From: Mallotus nudiflorus
Taxonomy: Eukaryota > Streptophyta > Magnoliopsida > Malpighiales > Euphorbiaceae
Assembly: GCA_947683625.1 (NCBI GenBank)
Contig: CANTUR010000818.1
Location: 186,001 to 250,000 of the forward strand
Direction of reading: 5' to 3'
Length of the DNA stretch: 64,000 nucleotides
Part shown: in pieces, positions 10,601-20,969 of the stretch
How positions within the stretch are numbered: the stretch's first letter is position 1
Layout: each line of letters starts with the position of its first letter
Made by a program: the position numbers and the translations under genes
Notes under the pieces: generated by a model
What the model saw: the letters and a program-made list of their open reading frames with translations, nothing else
Database searches by the model: none
What the model was told of the DNA's origin: nothing

Positions 10601-11590
10601 TTGTGAGTACGTATATCACACAAAGGTTACACTAGAGGTAATATGAGGATGGGTACACTTGAAGTGATGTGCCCATCTTATTCAAGAACTTTTACTAGGA
10701 GGAGTTTTAAGTAAGGTAAAGCCAGTCGTTTGAGCAAGACTAGAGGTCTAAGCATTGGTGTCATGTAGCACACTGGTGGCTCCTGCATCATAGTCGGCCA
10801 TGTTATAGTGTTGGTAAGGCATTTAATTATTTATAGATATATTTTTTAAGTTCTTCTATAATTTGATTATAAATACAATAAAATTAAATGCTTGATGAAT
10901 TGTTTTTTCAGATTAAGGAGTGGGAGCGAGCGCCCACATCCTAAGAGATCTTTAAGAGGATTCATATAAAGAAGGATGTGAACTTTGTTGATAGCTAATA
11001 AGAAAAGTTGAATGTAAGTTAGTAAAAAATTCAATATCAATTTACTTTTTAATAATTTTATTAAAAATGAGATAATAATTTCTTTTAATCGCCTACATGA
11101 TAAGATCACAAAGATGGTTAAGGTTGCATCACAACAAAGTAAAGATGGCTCGCAGCTACCTACAATTGACATGAGGAATCTCTATTTAGAAGTTATAGGT
11201 GGTGAAAAGAAGTAGTGCGTATATATGCAGACTTGGATTACCTGCTTCTTCTCTTTACTCTAGCTCTATTAGTAATACTAACACATAAGCTCCTTCTGCT
11301 TCCACCCCATCTGAGGATCGTGTACTTCAACTAGTTCAACAACTGCTGCTGAGGAGCAAATGCAGATGCTTTGTTATGAACAAAAGTATGACTATAAGAG
11401 TGAGCGAGAGCGGAGCAAGATTGAAGCTAAGTGTGCACAAGTCTCGAGACAAATCAAAACTCTTCAGTAGGAGTTAGAGGCTACATATTGAATGTAGTGA
11501 GAACGGAGGGCAATGATAGCGTGCATGTAGACCGAAGTTTCAATCGATGGATTTTCGGCCTTATATTGACAACCAGATCCCATTGATCCA
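10600..11590 (+). pseudogene. CACTA (En/Spm) transposase-24-like remnant
   Basis: Plus-strand fragments of the plant transposase family linked to En/Spm elements. At about 10935-10995 the reading APTS*EIFKRIHIKKDVNFVD matches the conserved block before the coiled part. About 11150-11235 gives LPTIDMRNLYLEVIGG followed by a YGLG block in another phase. 11330-11480 encodes a charged, Gln/Glu-rich helical tail. Stops and frameshifts are frequent, and an intron may separate the first two blocks. The role in an intact element would be DNA-binding or transposition; this copy is dead. Confidence 0.55.
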
Positions 11591-11615
11591 CCTCCCTCGT
11601 AATATTTCCAGTGGT

Positions 11616-11619
<4 letters not shown>

Positions 11620-11665
<46 letters not shown>
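11620..11665. repeat. (AT)n/(T)n microsatellite
   Basis: TATATATA tract followed by a run of T, inside the CACTA remnant. Confidence 0.9.
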
Positions 11666-11668
<3 letters not shown>

Positions 11669-11869
11669 TTGTTTGACTTCTATTTATTCACATTTATTCA
11701 GATGTACATATATATTTTATATTATATGTTTATTTAATTGTTCATATATTTTTTATTTAATATTTATTTTGACTTTGATTTATAATATGTAGTTTTATTA
11801 TCATAATTTATAATATAAAATTTATATATTATAATGAATAAGCAAATAATAAGTTAAAAAATTATTTTT

Positions 11870-12586
11870 CCTTTAGTGACGGATCTAGCCATTGCTAAAT
11901 GGCAAATGCATAGTTTCATCCTGAACTTTACAAAATTAACCTTTATCAATCCTTAATTTTTATTATATTCTATTCAACCTTTAAACTTTTATTTTAAACT
12001 TATCTAACCTCTATAATATATAAATTCAAAATATTTGATAAATTAATATTGATATTGATACAAGAGAAATTTATTTAAATTAAAATAATGTTTAATAAAA
12101 AAAAAGAATACAATTAAAAATAGCATTTTTTTAATTTTTATAATATTATTTTTTAATTCTATTTATATTATTTTGAACCTAATTTTAATATTTTACGTGT
12201 TTAAAATCATTTGAAATTAAATTTTTATCCATTTTAATATTATATGACTTAAATATAATTAAAAATTACGAATTAAAAGATAAAAAAGATTCAAAATAAA
12301 AATTTAAAAATTGACTAAAAAATAATAAAAATTAAAAAGTATTAGAAGTTAATCGTGTAAAGTTTAGAGAAGAAATATACATTCAGTCATTGTTAAATCC
12401 ATTGCCAAGCAAAAACAATTTTTTTAATCTAAAAGATTAGTGACAGATTAAGCAATATGTTAGCGACCAATAACAACGACAATGAAATGTAGAATTAGTG
12501 ATGATTTTTTTGTCGTTAAGTAACCCATCTTTTATCTGTCATTAATTGTAGCAATGAATTGGCAATTTCATCCCTAATTCTCTCAG
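11870..12586. mobile_element. CACTA-like terminal region, split by a MITE
   Basis: Flanking the MITE are repeated TTAGTGACGGAT-, TTAGTGACAGAT- and TAGCGACCAAT-type strings. Such short repeats near the ends of plant CACTA elements bind transposase. A clean CACTA terminus was not found, so the right boundary against the LINE (12587) is approximate. Confidence 0.4.
11901..12387. mobile_element. 487-bp MITE, Mutator-type, with 11-bp target duplication
   Basis: The left end GGCAAATGCATAGTTTCATC pairs over about 32 bases with the reverse complement of the right end (both reach CTTTACA at the same distance). Flanks are CATTGCTAAAT (11890-11900) and CATTGTTAAAT (12388-12398), an 11-bp duplication with one mismatch. 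There is no coding capacity; the interior is AT-rich. The end resembles those of the elements at 52661 and 58073. Confidence 0.6.
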
Positions 12587-13321
12587 CTACATCCTTTTAT
12601 CTATGAAACACAATTTGTTGCTATAAAGAAACGGAAGATCAAGAGACAAAAGTTCATGTAACTGTGGATGAACATTGAAATAACCATCCAGCATCAGTAA
12701 ACAGTTACAATTCTTCGTTAACCAATCTGCAACATGATTAGCAAATCTTTGAATGTATCTGACAGAAATATTAGAATTATTGGAAAGGATTTGCCTTATA
12801 TCTTGAACAAGGACAGTAGCATCCCAAGGAACAACAACAGAAGACGAAAGGCAAGCTTGAACAGCAACTTGACAATCAGATTCAATGATAAATCTTTGAT
12901 TTGGGAAGCTAAGGGAAAATTTCAGTCCCTCACAAAGAGCTAGAAGTTCAGCTTGAAGAGCTGAATTGCTGTGAGAAGAGTGAGAGGACAGATGAAATAA
13001 ATTTCCAAGAGAATCTCTGCAAATCATTGCAACATTATTTTTATTTTCAGTATTCACTTCGAGAATGCCAGCTGGAGGGAGAGTCCATTTGGAGATTGTA
13101 GGATTTGGAGAGCAGGACCGTAATTGCTGACCAGAATTAGAAGAAATAGAGTAAGTGATTGACCACCATAATTGAATTTTGTCAACCACTATCTTAGGAT
13201 CTTCTAGCTTGCCATTGAAAACCTTGTTATTTCTTGTCTTCCAAATAAACCAACACACCCCAGCGAAAAAATTAATTAACTCCATTCTACCATTTATGCT
13301 CAACATATGGTGCATCTCCAT
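12587..13321 (-). pseudogene. LINE RNase H-like domain
   Basis: Open frame of 244 codons carrying an RVT_3-type RNase H domain as found at the end of plant L1 elements. ALQAELLALCEGLKFSL supplies the expected Glu, IIESDCQVAVQA the Asp, and the tail ends NHVADWLTKNC. The N-terminal part (WFIWKTRNNKVFNG) is the usual linker after zf-RVT. The first catalytic Asp block reads LEVNTENKNN, so it has changed. Open over its whole length despite being part of a truncated element. Confidence 0.85.
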
Positions 13322-13329
13322 CCACCAAT

Positions 13330-13808
13330 TAGAAGTAAGATGTGCTCCAATGTTTCAACCGAGCAAGAGCATCTGAACAAGAAGGGTTAACATTACAGCC
13401 TCTCCGCAACAAATTATCACCTATAGGAACTGCATTTCTCATACATCGCAAAATAAAATTAGTAACTTTAAGGGGAGTATGAAGAGACCAAACGTGCTTC
13501 CATTTCTTGTTATTAGAACTAGATGGTTGAAGATCAATTTGTTTACCTTTTAGCAGATGGTATGCAGATTTGACAGAAAATTGGCCAGATTTTTCAAAAT
13601 GCCAAACCAGAGTATCTTGGCCTCGTTGATTAGAAAAATGGATAAGAATGCTTTGTATAGCTCTACACTCGTCTTCATCAAATAAAATTCTCAACAAAGG
13701 CAAATTCCATTGGAACCGATGTCCATCAACAAGGTCTCCAACATTTTGAATGGTAGTATTAGAATTCTTTGGAGTTTTAATTTTAAAATTTTTTAGCATA
13801 GGAACCAA
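13330..13808 (-). pseudogene. LINE zf-RVT domain
   Basis: Zinc-binding region of a plant non-LTR reverse transcriptase. It contains DTLVWHFEKSGQFSVKSAYHLL, then WKHVWSLHTPLKVTNFILRC and GDNLLRRGCN, the usual order. It lies between the RT thumb and the RNase H domain in the same element. Confidence 0.85.
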
Positions 13809-13811
13809 GGA

Positions 13812-14279
13812 TCAATTTATTGACCCGAATGAACATCTTATACCATCTAGAACAACTTCTTTCCCATGCGAGAGGCTACACCATAACCACGAAGGACGTG
13901 AGTCCTGTTTGGCCGAAATAAAATATGCATTAGGAAAGTAAATTCCTTTCAACACTTTTGCACTAAGCGAATCTGGGAATTTCGTAAGCTTCCATCCAAG
14001 CTTTCCAAGCATTGCTTTATTAAAAAGTTGAATCACAGATGTCAGCTTTAATTTTGTTACCAACATTGTGACTACAAAATAATTCTGACTTTTGGAGATT
14101 TAATTTTAAGCCAGACTTATCAAGAAAATTCTGAAGGATCTCTTTTATAGCTGTGGATTCCTCAAGAGTAGCCTCACCGAATAAGATGGAATCATATGCA
14201 AAGAAAGAATGGGTTAGAACTGGGGCATGTCTAGCAAGATTTATATATATATATATATATATTAACAAAGCTTAATACC
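13812..14279 (-). pseudogene. LINE reverse transcriptase fragment
   Basis: Minus-strand pieces APVLTHSFFAYDSILFGEA (about 14165-14225), where the catalytic F-A-D-D has become F-A-Y-D, then SGLKLNLQKSELFCS. After an internal deletion comes QLFNKAMLGKLGWKL (about 13985-14030). A (TA)n expansion at 14240-14262 interrupts the frame. Confidence 0.8.
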
Positions 14280-14284
14280 TTTAA

Positions 14285-14996
14285 GTCATGTTTAGTTCGT
14301 GAAATGAATCAGGAATAAAATAATTATTCCACAAGAAATAACTATTATTTATTTTGATTCAAATTTTATTATGAAATATCAATTTTATAAAATAACAATT
14401 CTACAATTTTTAAAAAAATAGTCATTTTTTAAAAAATTAAAAAATATGTATTCGTTACTCTTGGAATAAACCATTTCTATTTTTACATCTCTTTTTATGT
14501 TTAAGCTCTCATAATATTTTTATTCTTGTTTTCTCTTTTTTTAGAATAATTTAATTCATATTTTCAATATTTTTATTTTAATATAATTTAACTCAAGTTT
14601 GGTTACCATAAATTATATAAAATGTATTTATTTTATATATTTATATTTTTATAATAAAAAATTTTAAAATATTATTTATTTATTATGCATTTATATTATT
14701 TTAGAGAAATAAAACATACGAGCTAATTTTTTATATACTATATACTTAATTTTTTTATAAAAAATATGTTAAAATTGTATGACTATTTAATTTTGATATT
14801 AATAATAAAATTCATTAATAAAGGTATCAATATCATTTATATTTAAATCTACTTATATATCATAATAATTCTAAATTATGAACCAAATCATAAAATAGTA
14901 ATTATTTAGAAATAATTATTTTAAAAATATTTATTATATTATTTAAAAATTACAATTCTATTTGAGACGTATTCTCATCCATGAAACAAACATGAG
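14285..14996. mobile_element. 712-bp MITE inserted in the LINE
   Basis: Ends GTCATGTTTAGTTCGTG and, inverted, CTCATGTTTGTTTCATG. The flanks are TTTAA on both sides (14280-14284, 14997-15001), which could be a 3-bp TAA or a 5-bp duplication. LINE RT coding sequence continues in the correct order on both sides, so the limits are well supported. Interior is AT-rich and non-coding. A Tourist/PIF-type origin is possible but not proven. Confidence 0.65.
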
Positions 14997-15062
14997 TTTA
15001 ATGCAGCCTATTAATAAGAGAATGAGTTAATCCATCCACAACCATGATGAAAAGGTATGGTG

Positions 15063-15718
15063 AGCCAATGTAACGGTCAAAGTGAATATTTATAAATAAT
15101 AATAAGCAGCCTGCCTGCCTGCGTAAAATGCACGCTTAATGGGCAGCCAATGTAATGGTCAAGTGAATATTTATTGTTCAGAGACAAAACGTGCCAGCTC
15201 TTCTCATGTGAAAGGGGCAAATTGTTAACAACCCATTTCAAAGCAACAAAAGCTCATTACAGATTATATATATATATAATTTCAATATAATACTCCTTTT
15301 AATAATTAAAATATTTTATAAATGATTTACTATCAATAACTATTTAAATACTTTTAAAAGTATTATAAATTTATTTTTATTCCTAATAAATTTAAAAATA
15401 TATGTTATTTTTATTTATTATAAATTTATTTTAATTAGTTAGATGTTATACTACTTAGTTTTAATATTACATCATATATGTTTTAATATTACATCATATA
15501 TTTTTAATAATATTATTGAATAGGAAACTAAAATACAAATAAAATTAAATCACAAATCCTTAAATATTTCACACTCCCTTAAATGAAAAAGTGTCTAACT
15601 ATTATATATATATAACGTGATGGTTAAGTTTTACCGCATAATATAGAAAAGTTACAAGATTGAAAAATCAAAACCTACTTTTTATTAAACATATTGATCA
15701 GTGATACAATGTTTTACC
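15063..15718. other. Unassigned stretch with a short direct repeat
   Basis: AGCCAATGTAAYGGTCAA followed by GTGAATATTTAT occurs at about 15063-15094 and again at about 15143-15175. A CTGCCTGCCTGC tract lies between them. The remainder is AT-rich without recognisable genes. Confidence 0.5.
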
Positions 15719-17091
15719 ATCTATTATAGATGGGTTAGACAAATATGAGTGATTGACATTATAGTTTTTAATGATGCTTAATTACAATTCATAGTCATAC
15801 AAATGCTCATATATGGCACCACTATTTTTTACCTTTTAAAACTAGTTCAATGTAGGGTAGCACGGTTCAATGAATTGCCATTTAAGGTAGAATTGAACCG
15901 AAACTGACTTTCGTGTCAGTTTAAATCCGTTTTAGTTCGGTTCACCAGCTATCACTTTGATAAGTTTTTTTTTTTCTTAAAATTTTTCAATTTAGAACCT
16001 AAATCACTGGCTTAAAACCAGAATTGGCAGTTTTAGTTCCATAAGGAAATGAACCGGTTATCCCCTAGTTCCGGACTGATTTACAAAACCGATTCCAAAT
16101 TGAATTGGTTTTGATTTCAGTTTTAATTAGACTAATTTTGGACCCGAGTTGGCACATAACCAACCATAGTTTAATGCGTAGTTTTACTCATAATTTTACT
16201 ATTTTAATATATTATACATCTCTATTTTCAGTTCGGCTTCTTGAACACCACAACTTTTTTTCCCTCTATTTAACTCCTTATCATAAGAAATAAGAAATGG
16301 GCAAATGTTGAAGACATGTGCATGCACTAGTGTAGAAAAAAATAATTTTTTTTTTTGCCTATTTAACTCTTTATCACAAGAAAATGAACAAATATTAAAG
16401 ACATATTGCATCTGCTAACACCTGTAGTTGTATAAATTTATCACTTTTCCTACTATACTTCTAATTTGTCAAATTAACACCTTAACTTGTTTGTAATTTA
16501 TTATATAAACATATGTTTGAACCATTGGCAAAATAAATGGATGAAACATCAGCATAAACATAGTGGTAAAGTGGCGAATTCATGCAAGTATAAGAGACAA
16601 AATGGTAAATTCATGCAAGTACATGTGTTTGTATAATAGATTATAGACAAGTTAAGATGTTAATATGAAAAAATTAGAAATATAGGAGGCAAAGTGACAA
16701 ATTCATGCAAATACAAGTGGTTACAGATATATTATGTCAATATTAAAAACACGTGTTAATGCATAAAGCAATAACTAACAAGAAAAACATGTCGTATATT
16801 AATATTCATAAATAACCATAAAAAAAATTAAAGGGTAAACAAAGAGAGTGTAAATAAAGTTAAAACTATAATTAATCTTATTAAGTCTCAAAACCAAACT
16901 AATAAATCTCTATATTTATTATGTTTTGAATCATTAAACTCTTAAAACCTAAAATTAGCTATATATTGTCAGTAAAAAAATAGTTAAGTGGTAATTTCTC
17001 TCCAATAGCGTCATGAGGTGTAAACTTTAATTGCTACCATTGTGGATTTAAAGGGAAGAACTATCTATGTTATACAATTTATTGTAATTTA
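15719..17091. repeat. Tandem duplication, copy 1
   Basis: About 1.37 kb matched by 17103-18478 at a constant offset of about 1385 bp, with scattered substitutions and small indels. Non-coding; it contains CGGTTCAATGAA/GAACCG-type strings, a short internal repeat (TTTAACTCCTTATCA and TTTAACTCTTTATCA, about 16266 and 16361) and a fold-back element. At the join the string GGGAAGAACTATCTAT occurs twice (about 17053 and 17091). Confidence 0.9.
16410..16728. mobile_element. 319-bp fold-back element (MITE-like), copy 1
   Basis: About 95 bases from ATCTGCTAACACCTGTAGTT pair, mostly, with the reverse complement of the right end ...CAAGTGGTTACAGAT. They leave a central loop that contains short repeats AAATTCATGCAAGTA. 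Such long imperfect inverted repeats are typical of fold-back MITEs. The target duplication is not clear. Confidence 0.6.
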
Positions 17092-17102
17092 GGGAAGAAC
17101 TA

Positions 17103-18478
17103 TCTATTTTATAGATGGATTAGACTAATATAAGTGATTGACATTATAGTTTTTAATGGTGCTTAATTACAATGCATAGTCATAGTAATGCTCATATATG
17201 GCACCACTATTTTTTACTTTTTAAAACTACTTCAATGTAAGGTAGCCATGGTTCAATGAACTGCCAATTAAGGTAGAATCCAACTGAAACCAGCTTTCGT
17301 TTCAATTTAAGATCGGTTTTAGATTGGTTCACCAGCTATCACTTTGACAAGTTAATTTACTTTTTTCTTAAATTTTTCAATTTAGAACCTAAATTGTTGG
17401 CTTAAAACTGGAATTGGTGGTTCTAGTTCTATAAAGGGATGAACCAGTTATCTCCTAGTTTTGGACCGATTTACAAAACCGATTCCAAATTTGTTGGTTC
17501 CAATCTCAGTTTTAATCGGACTAATTTAGAACCCGAATCAACCCATGACCAACCACAGTTCAATGCGTAGTTTTACTCATAATTTTACTATTTTAGTATA
17601 TTATGCCTCTCTATTTTCAATTCGGCTTCTTGAACATCACAACTTTTTTCCCCTCTATTTAACTCCTTATCATAAGAAATAAGAAATAAGCAAATGCTGA
17701 AGACATGTGCATGCACTAGTGCAGAAAAAATTAAATTTTTTTGCTATTTTAACTCTTTATCACAAGAAAATGAACAACTATTAAAGGCATATTACATCTG
17801 TAAACACCTGTACTTGTATAAATTTATCACTTTTCCCCCTATACCTCTAATTTGTCAAATTAACACTTAAACTTGTTTGTAACTTATTATATAAACATAT
17901 GTTTGAACTGTTGGCAAAATACATGGATGAAACATCAACATACATATAGTGGTAAAGTGGTGAATTCATGCAAGTATAAGGGGTAAAATGATAAATTCAT
18001 GCAAGTACATGTGTTTATATAATAGATTATACACAAGTTAACATGTTAATATGAAAAAATTAGAAATATAAGAGGCAAAATAACAAATTCATGAAAATAC
18101 AATTGGCTACAGATGTATTATGTCAATATTAAAAACACGTGCTAATGTATAAAGCAATAGCTAACAAGAAAAAACGTGTTGTATATTAATATTCATAAAT
18201 AACCATAAAAAAATTAAAGGGTAAACAAAGAGAGTGTAAATAAAGCTAAAACTATAATTAATCTTATTAAGTCTCAAAACCAAACTAATAAATCTCTATA
18301 TTTATTATGTTTTCAATCATTAAACTCTTAAAACCTAAAATTAGCTATATATTACCAGTTAGAGAATAGTCAAGTTGTAATTTCTTTCAAGTAGTATCAT
18401 GAGATGTAAACTTTAATTGCTACCATCGTCAATTTTAAAAGGAAGAACTATCCATATTATACAATTTATTATAATTTA
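17103..18478. repeat. Tandem duplication, copy 2
   Basis: Diverged second copy of 15719-17091 in the same orientation. The offset stays within a few bases from start to end, so the unit was duplicated as a whole, including its fold-back element (17796-18114). Confidence 0.9.
17796..18114. mobile_element. 319-bp fold-back element, copy 2
   Basis: The same element within the second tandem copy, with the same length and arm positions. It was therefore present before the duplication. Confidence 0.6.
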
Positions 18479-19721
18479 AGTCATATGATTTTTCTATTAA
18501 CAAAAAATTTACCCATATATTAATTTGTTAAATGTGAAAGGGAAGTGATTTGAATGTGATTACTTTTATTGCTATTGAAACGCATATACCTTCCTCAACC
18601 AACTTGTGTATAATATAATCCAAACGCATTTACCCTGCTCAACTAACTCTTCTCAACGAGTTATTATCAACAAACAAAATTCCAACAATTATCTAACCCT
18701 AAATATTCATGAGTACTATAACTATACATTGGGCCTTGTTAGAACTCATAAATTAATGGCTTCTTCTTTTATATATATATAAAAAAAATAAGTAATCGAT
18801 GATAATATAATAAAAATAGTCCTTCACTTAAAACATATAGAAATAATTTTACAATTTAATAGAATTAAAATTAAAATTTTAAATTTTTACATCCTTAAAA
18901 AGAAGGGCGGTTAATAAACTACTATAGCTTATTTTAATCCATTTCAAATCTTTAACTTTTTTTTTATTATTATTGAATTAGATATAAATGACATTTGCCA
19001 GTATATATAGTCCAACAATCAATTGCATGCTGTTGTTAAAAAAAAAATGCATGTCCCATAACACAACATGAAAGCCTCGTTTAAAATAGAAAATTGTTAC
19101 GAAAAGACATTCGTAACATCATTAAAAAAAAAAAAAAAAAAAAGAAGAAAAAAAAAAAGACATTCGTGAACCATGACATTCAAATACTACAACTGCAATG
19201 AAGATTTAATTTTTTTAAAAAAAATAATTAATAACTATATTATACTCAATGATTATACATATGAGAGTCAATTATAATAATTAAAGTATTTATTAATTTT
19301 TTTATTGATAAAATATAAAATTATTAAATATGTGCAACTTTATTTATAATAGTTTGTTATAATAACTTTGATACAATAAGTGCATTCTATTTTAATATTA
19401 TAAGTCTCGTCATATATAAATAAATGACAATACCATCACAATTAAACAACAATTTAGTTATTTATTTTCACTTGTAGTATGGAATTCAATATCATCTAAA
19501 CAGAGAAACCAGAGTTAGTTGTTAATTGTAGCTAACATTTTAAAATTGTATTTTTGTGAGCCAAAGTGAATTTTACAAATCTTTTCCTTCCAAGAATTTC
19601 TTATATATATATATATAACACATATTTTATTAGTTTAGTCTCTTTATCTATCAAATCATAATTTAGTTCAAATTTTTTTAAAAAAATTGAAGTATTAGAA
19701 ATTTAGAAAACACACGCTTAC
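18479..19721. other. Intergenic AT-rich stretch
   Basis: No gene recognised. It contains an A-rich tract (about 19123-19160) and several short (AT)n tracts. Confidence 0.7.
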
Positions 19722-19920
19722 TAGTAGCAAATTCTATTGAAAGAAGAGAAGAAATTTTTGTATCTTTTTTATTTCTGTCTTTTTACAATACAAGTTACAA
19801 GTTTATATAATATTTATATAAAAATATTTTTTGTTATAAAATCATCAATATACACAAATCTAGGCTATGATTACTCCTCTAATTTTCCACTAACTTATCC
19901 TATAATTACTCACTCTAACA
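19722..19920 (-). repeat. Copia-1 3' LTR
   Basis: Minus-strand start TGTTAGAGTGAGTAATTATAG (at 19920) is identical or nearly so to the start of the other LTR at 36255. It is preceded by the polypurine tract AAGAGGGAG (19929-19921). This copy is about 200 bp against about 376 bp for the right LTR. The difference is a segment of roughly 170 bp present only on the right (about 36010-36205). Confidence 0.75.
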
Positions 19921-20045
19921 CTCCCTCTTAAATTGATGCATAGATATCGCCAATGACTAACTTATAGTGAGTTGTAGAATACCTAGCTTGAAATAACTTT
20001 TATAAGTAAATATGCTAATTGATATTCAAACTTTGCAAAAGGGAG

Positions 20046-20276
20046 TCAGAATATCTTTTCTTTGAGTTTTTCTTTGATAAAATGTTGATATACTTCCATG
20101 TGTTTTGCCTTATCATGTTCAATTAGATTGTAAGCAATCTTTACAGCTACATTGTTGTCATAATATAGGCTCATGTTAGTCTTAGGATGATAACCAATCT
20201 TGCTAAATAACCTCCTTAGCCAAAGAAGTTCACAAAGCTCCTTTTCCATCCATCTAAACTCTGTTTCAGCACTCAA
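20046..20276 (-). pseudogene. Copia-1 RNase H end
   Basis: 76-codon open frame with FRWMEKELCELLWLRRLF, then a block with YYDNNVAVKIAYN and HDKAKHMEVYQHFIKEKL. These are the last conserved blocks of copia RNase H (E-LLWL, D-N-x-A, H-T/K-K-H-x-E), before the 3' LTR. It is the best preserved piece of this element. Confidence 0.85.
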
Positions 20277-20768
20277 TAATGCAACAACCTTTTGCCTTTT
20301 ACTCCTTCAGCTAACTAGATTACCTCCCACAAAGATAAGGTACTTATATGTTGACTTTCTATCTAAACTACTACCAGCCTAGTTAGCTTCAATACATCAA
20401 TCAATGTTTAGGTGGTCATGCTTTTTCAATATGAGTTCCTTTCCTAGTGATGATTTCAAATATCACAGAATTCGAAAGACTGCCCTTATTGATCTTTACT
20501 CGGATAATGTATGAATTGGCTAACAAGGTTTACAACATAAGCGATAATCCGATCTAGTATAGGACAAGTAGTTCAACTTGCCCACCGTCCATTGATACCT
20601 CTTTCTACTTATTGGTGTTTGATTCTCATGGATCCCCAATCCATGATTTTAAGGTAGAGGTACATCTGCCGGCTTACAATAAAGCATTTCGATTTCTCCA
20701 AGCAAATCAAGTATATATTTTGTCTAGGATAGAAATATACCTTGACTTAACTAAGCTACTTTAATGCC

Positions 20769-20969
20769 TTAGAAATATTTCAATACCCCAAGATTCTTCA
20801 TTTCAAATTCACTTACTAAATGCCTTTGAAGGTTGAAAATTTCCTCCTTATCACCCCATGTAATTACCATATCATTAACATAAATAACTATAGTTATTAT
20901 CTTTTCATGTTGATGTTTCAAGAATAGGGTGTGATATGAGTTACTTTGTTTGAACCCATGCTTCATCAT
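20769..20969 (-). pseudogene. Copia-1 reverse transcriptase fragment
   Basis: Minus-strand frame GFKQSNSYHTLF, IITIVIYVNDMVIT, FEMKNLGVLKYF: the catalytic-site region of copia RT. The usual Y-V-D-D is Y-V-N-D. Flanking RT blocks can be found in other phases. Confidence 0.85.

Larger units (their letters stand above)
12587..15062 (-). mobile_element. L1-type LINE, 5'-truncated, split by a MITE
   Basis: Read on the minus strand: end of the RT domain (15062-15002, block YLFIMVVDGLTHS), a 712-bp MITE (14996-14285), RT continuing (14279-14040, block APVLTHSFFAYDSILF), a thumb/maturase-like segment (14040-13812), a zf-RVT domain (13808-13330) and an RNase H domain (13321-12587). Endonuclease, zinc knuckle and most RT are missing. 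About 200 codons normally found between the RT core and the LFNKAMLGKLGW block are deleted at about 14040. No poly-A tail is visible next to 12587. Confidence 0.85.

Noticed and set aside
16401..16740. Target duplication ATATT for the fold-back element
   Set aside because: The matching strings are offset relative to the element ends and differ in the second copy.
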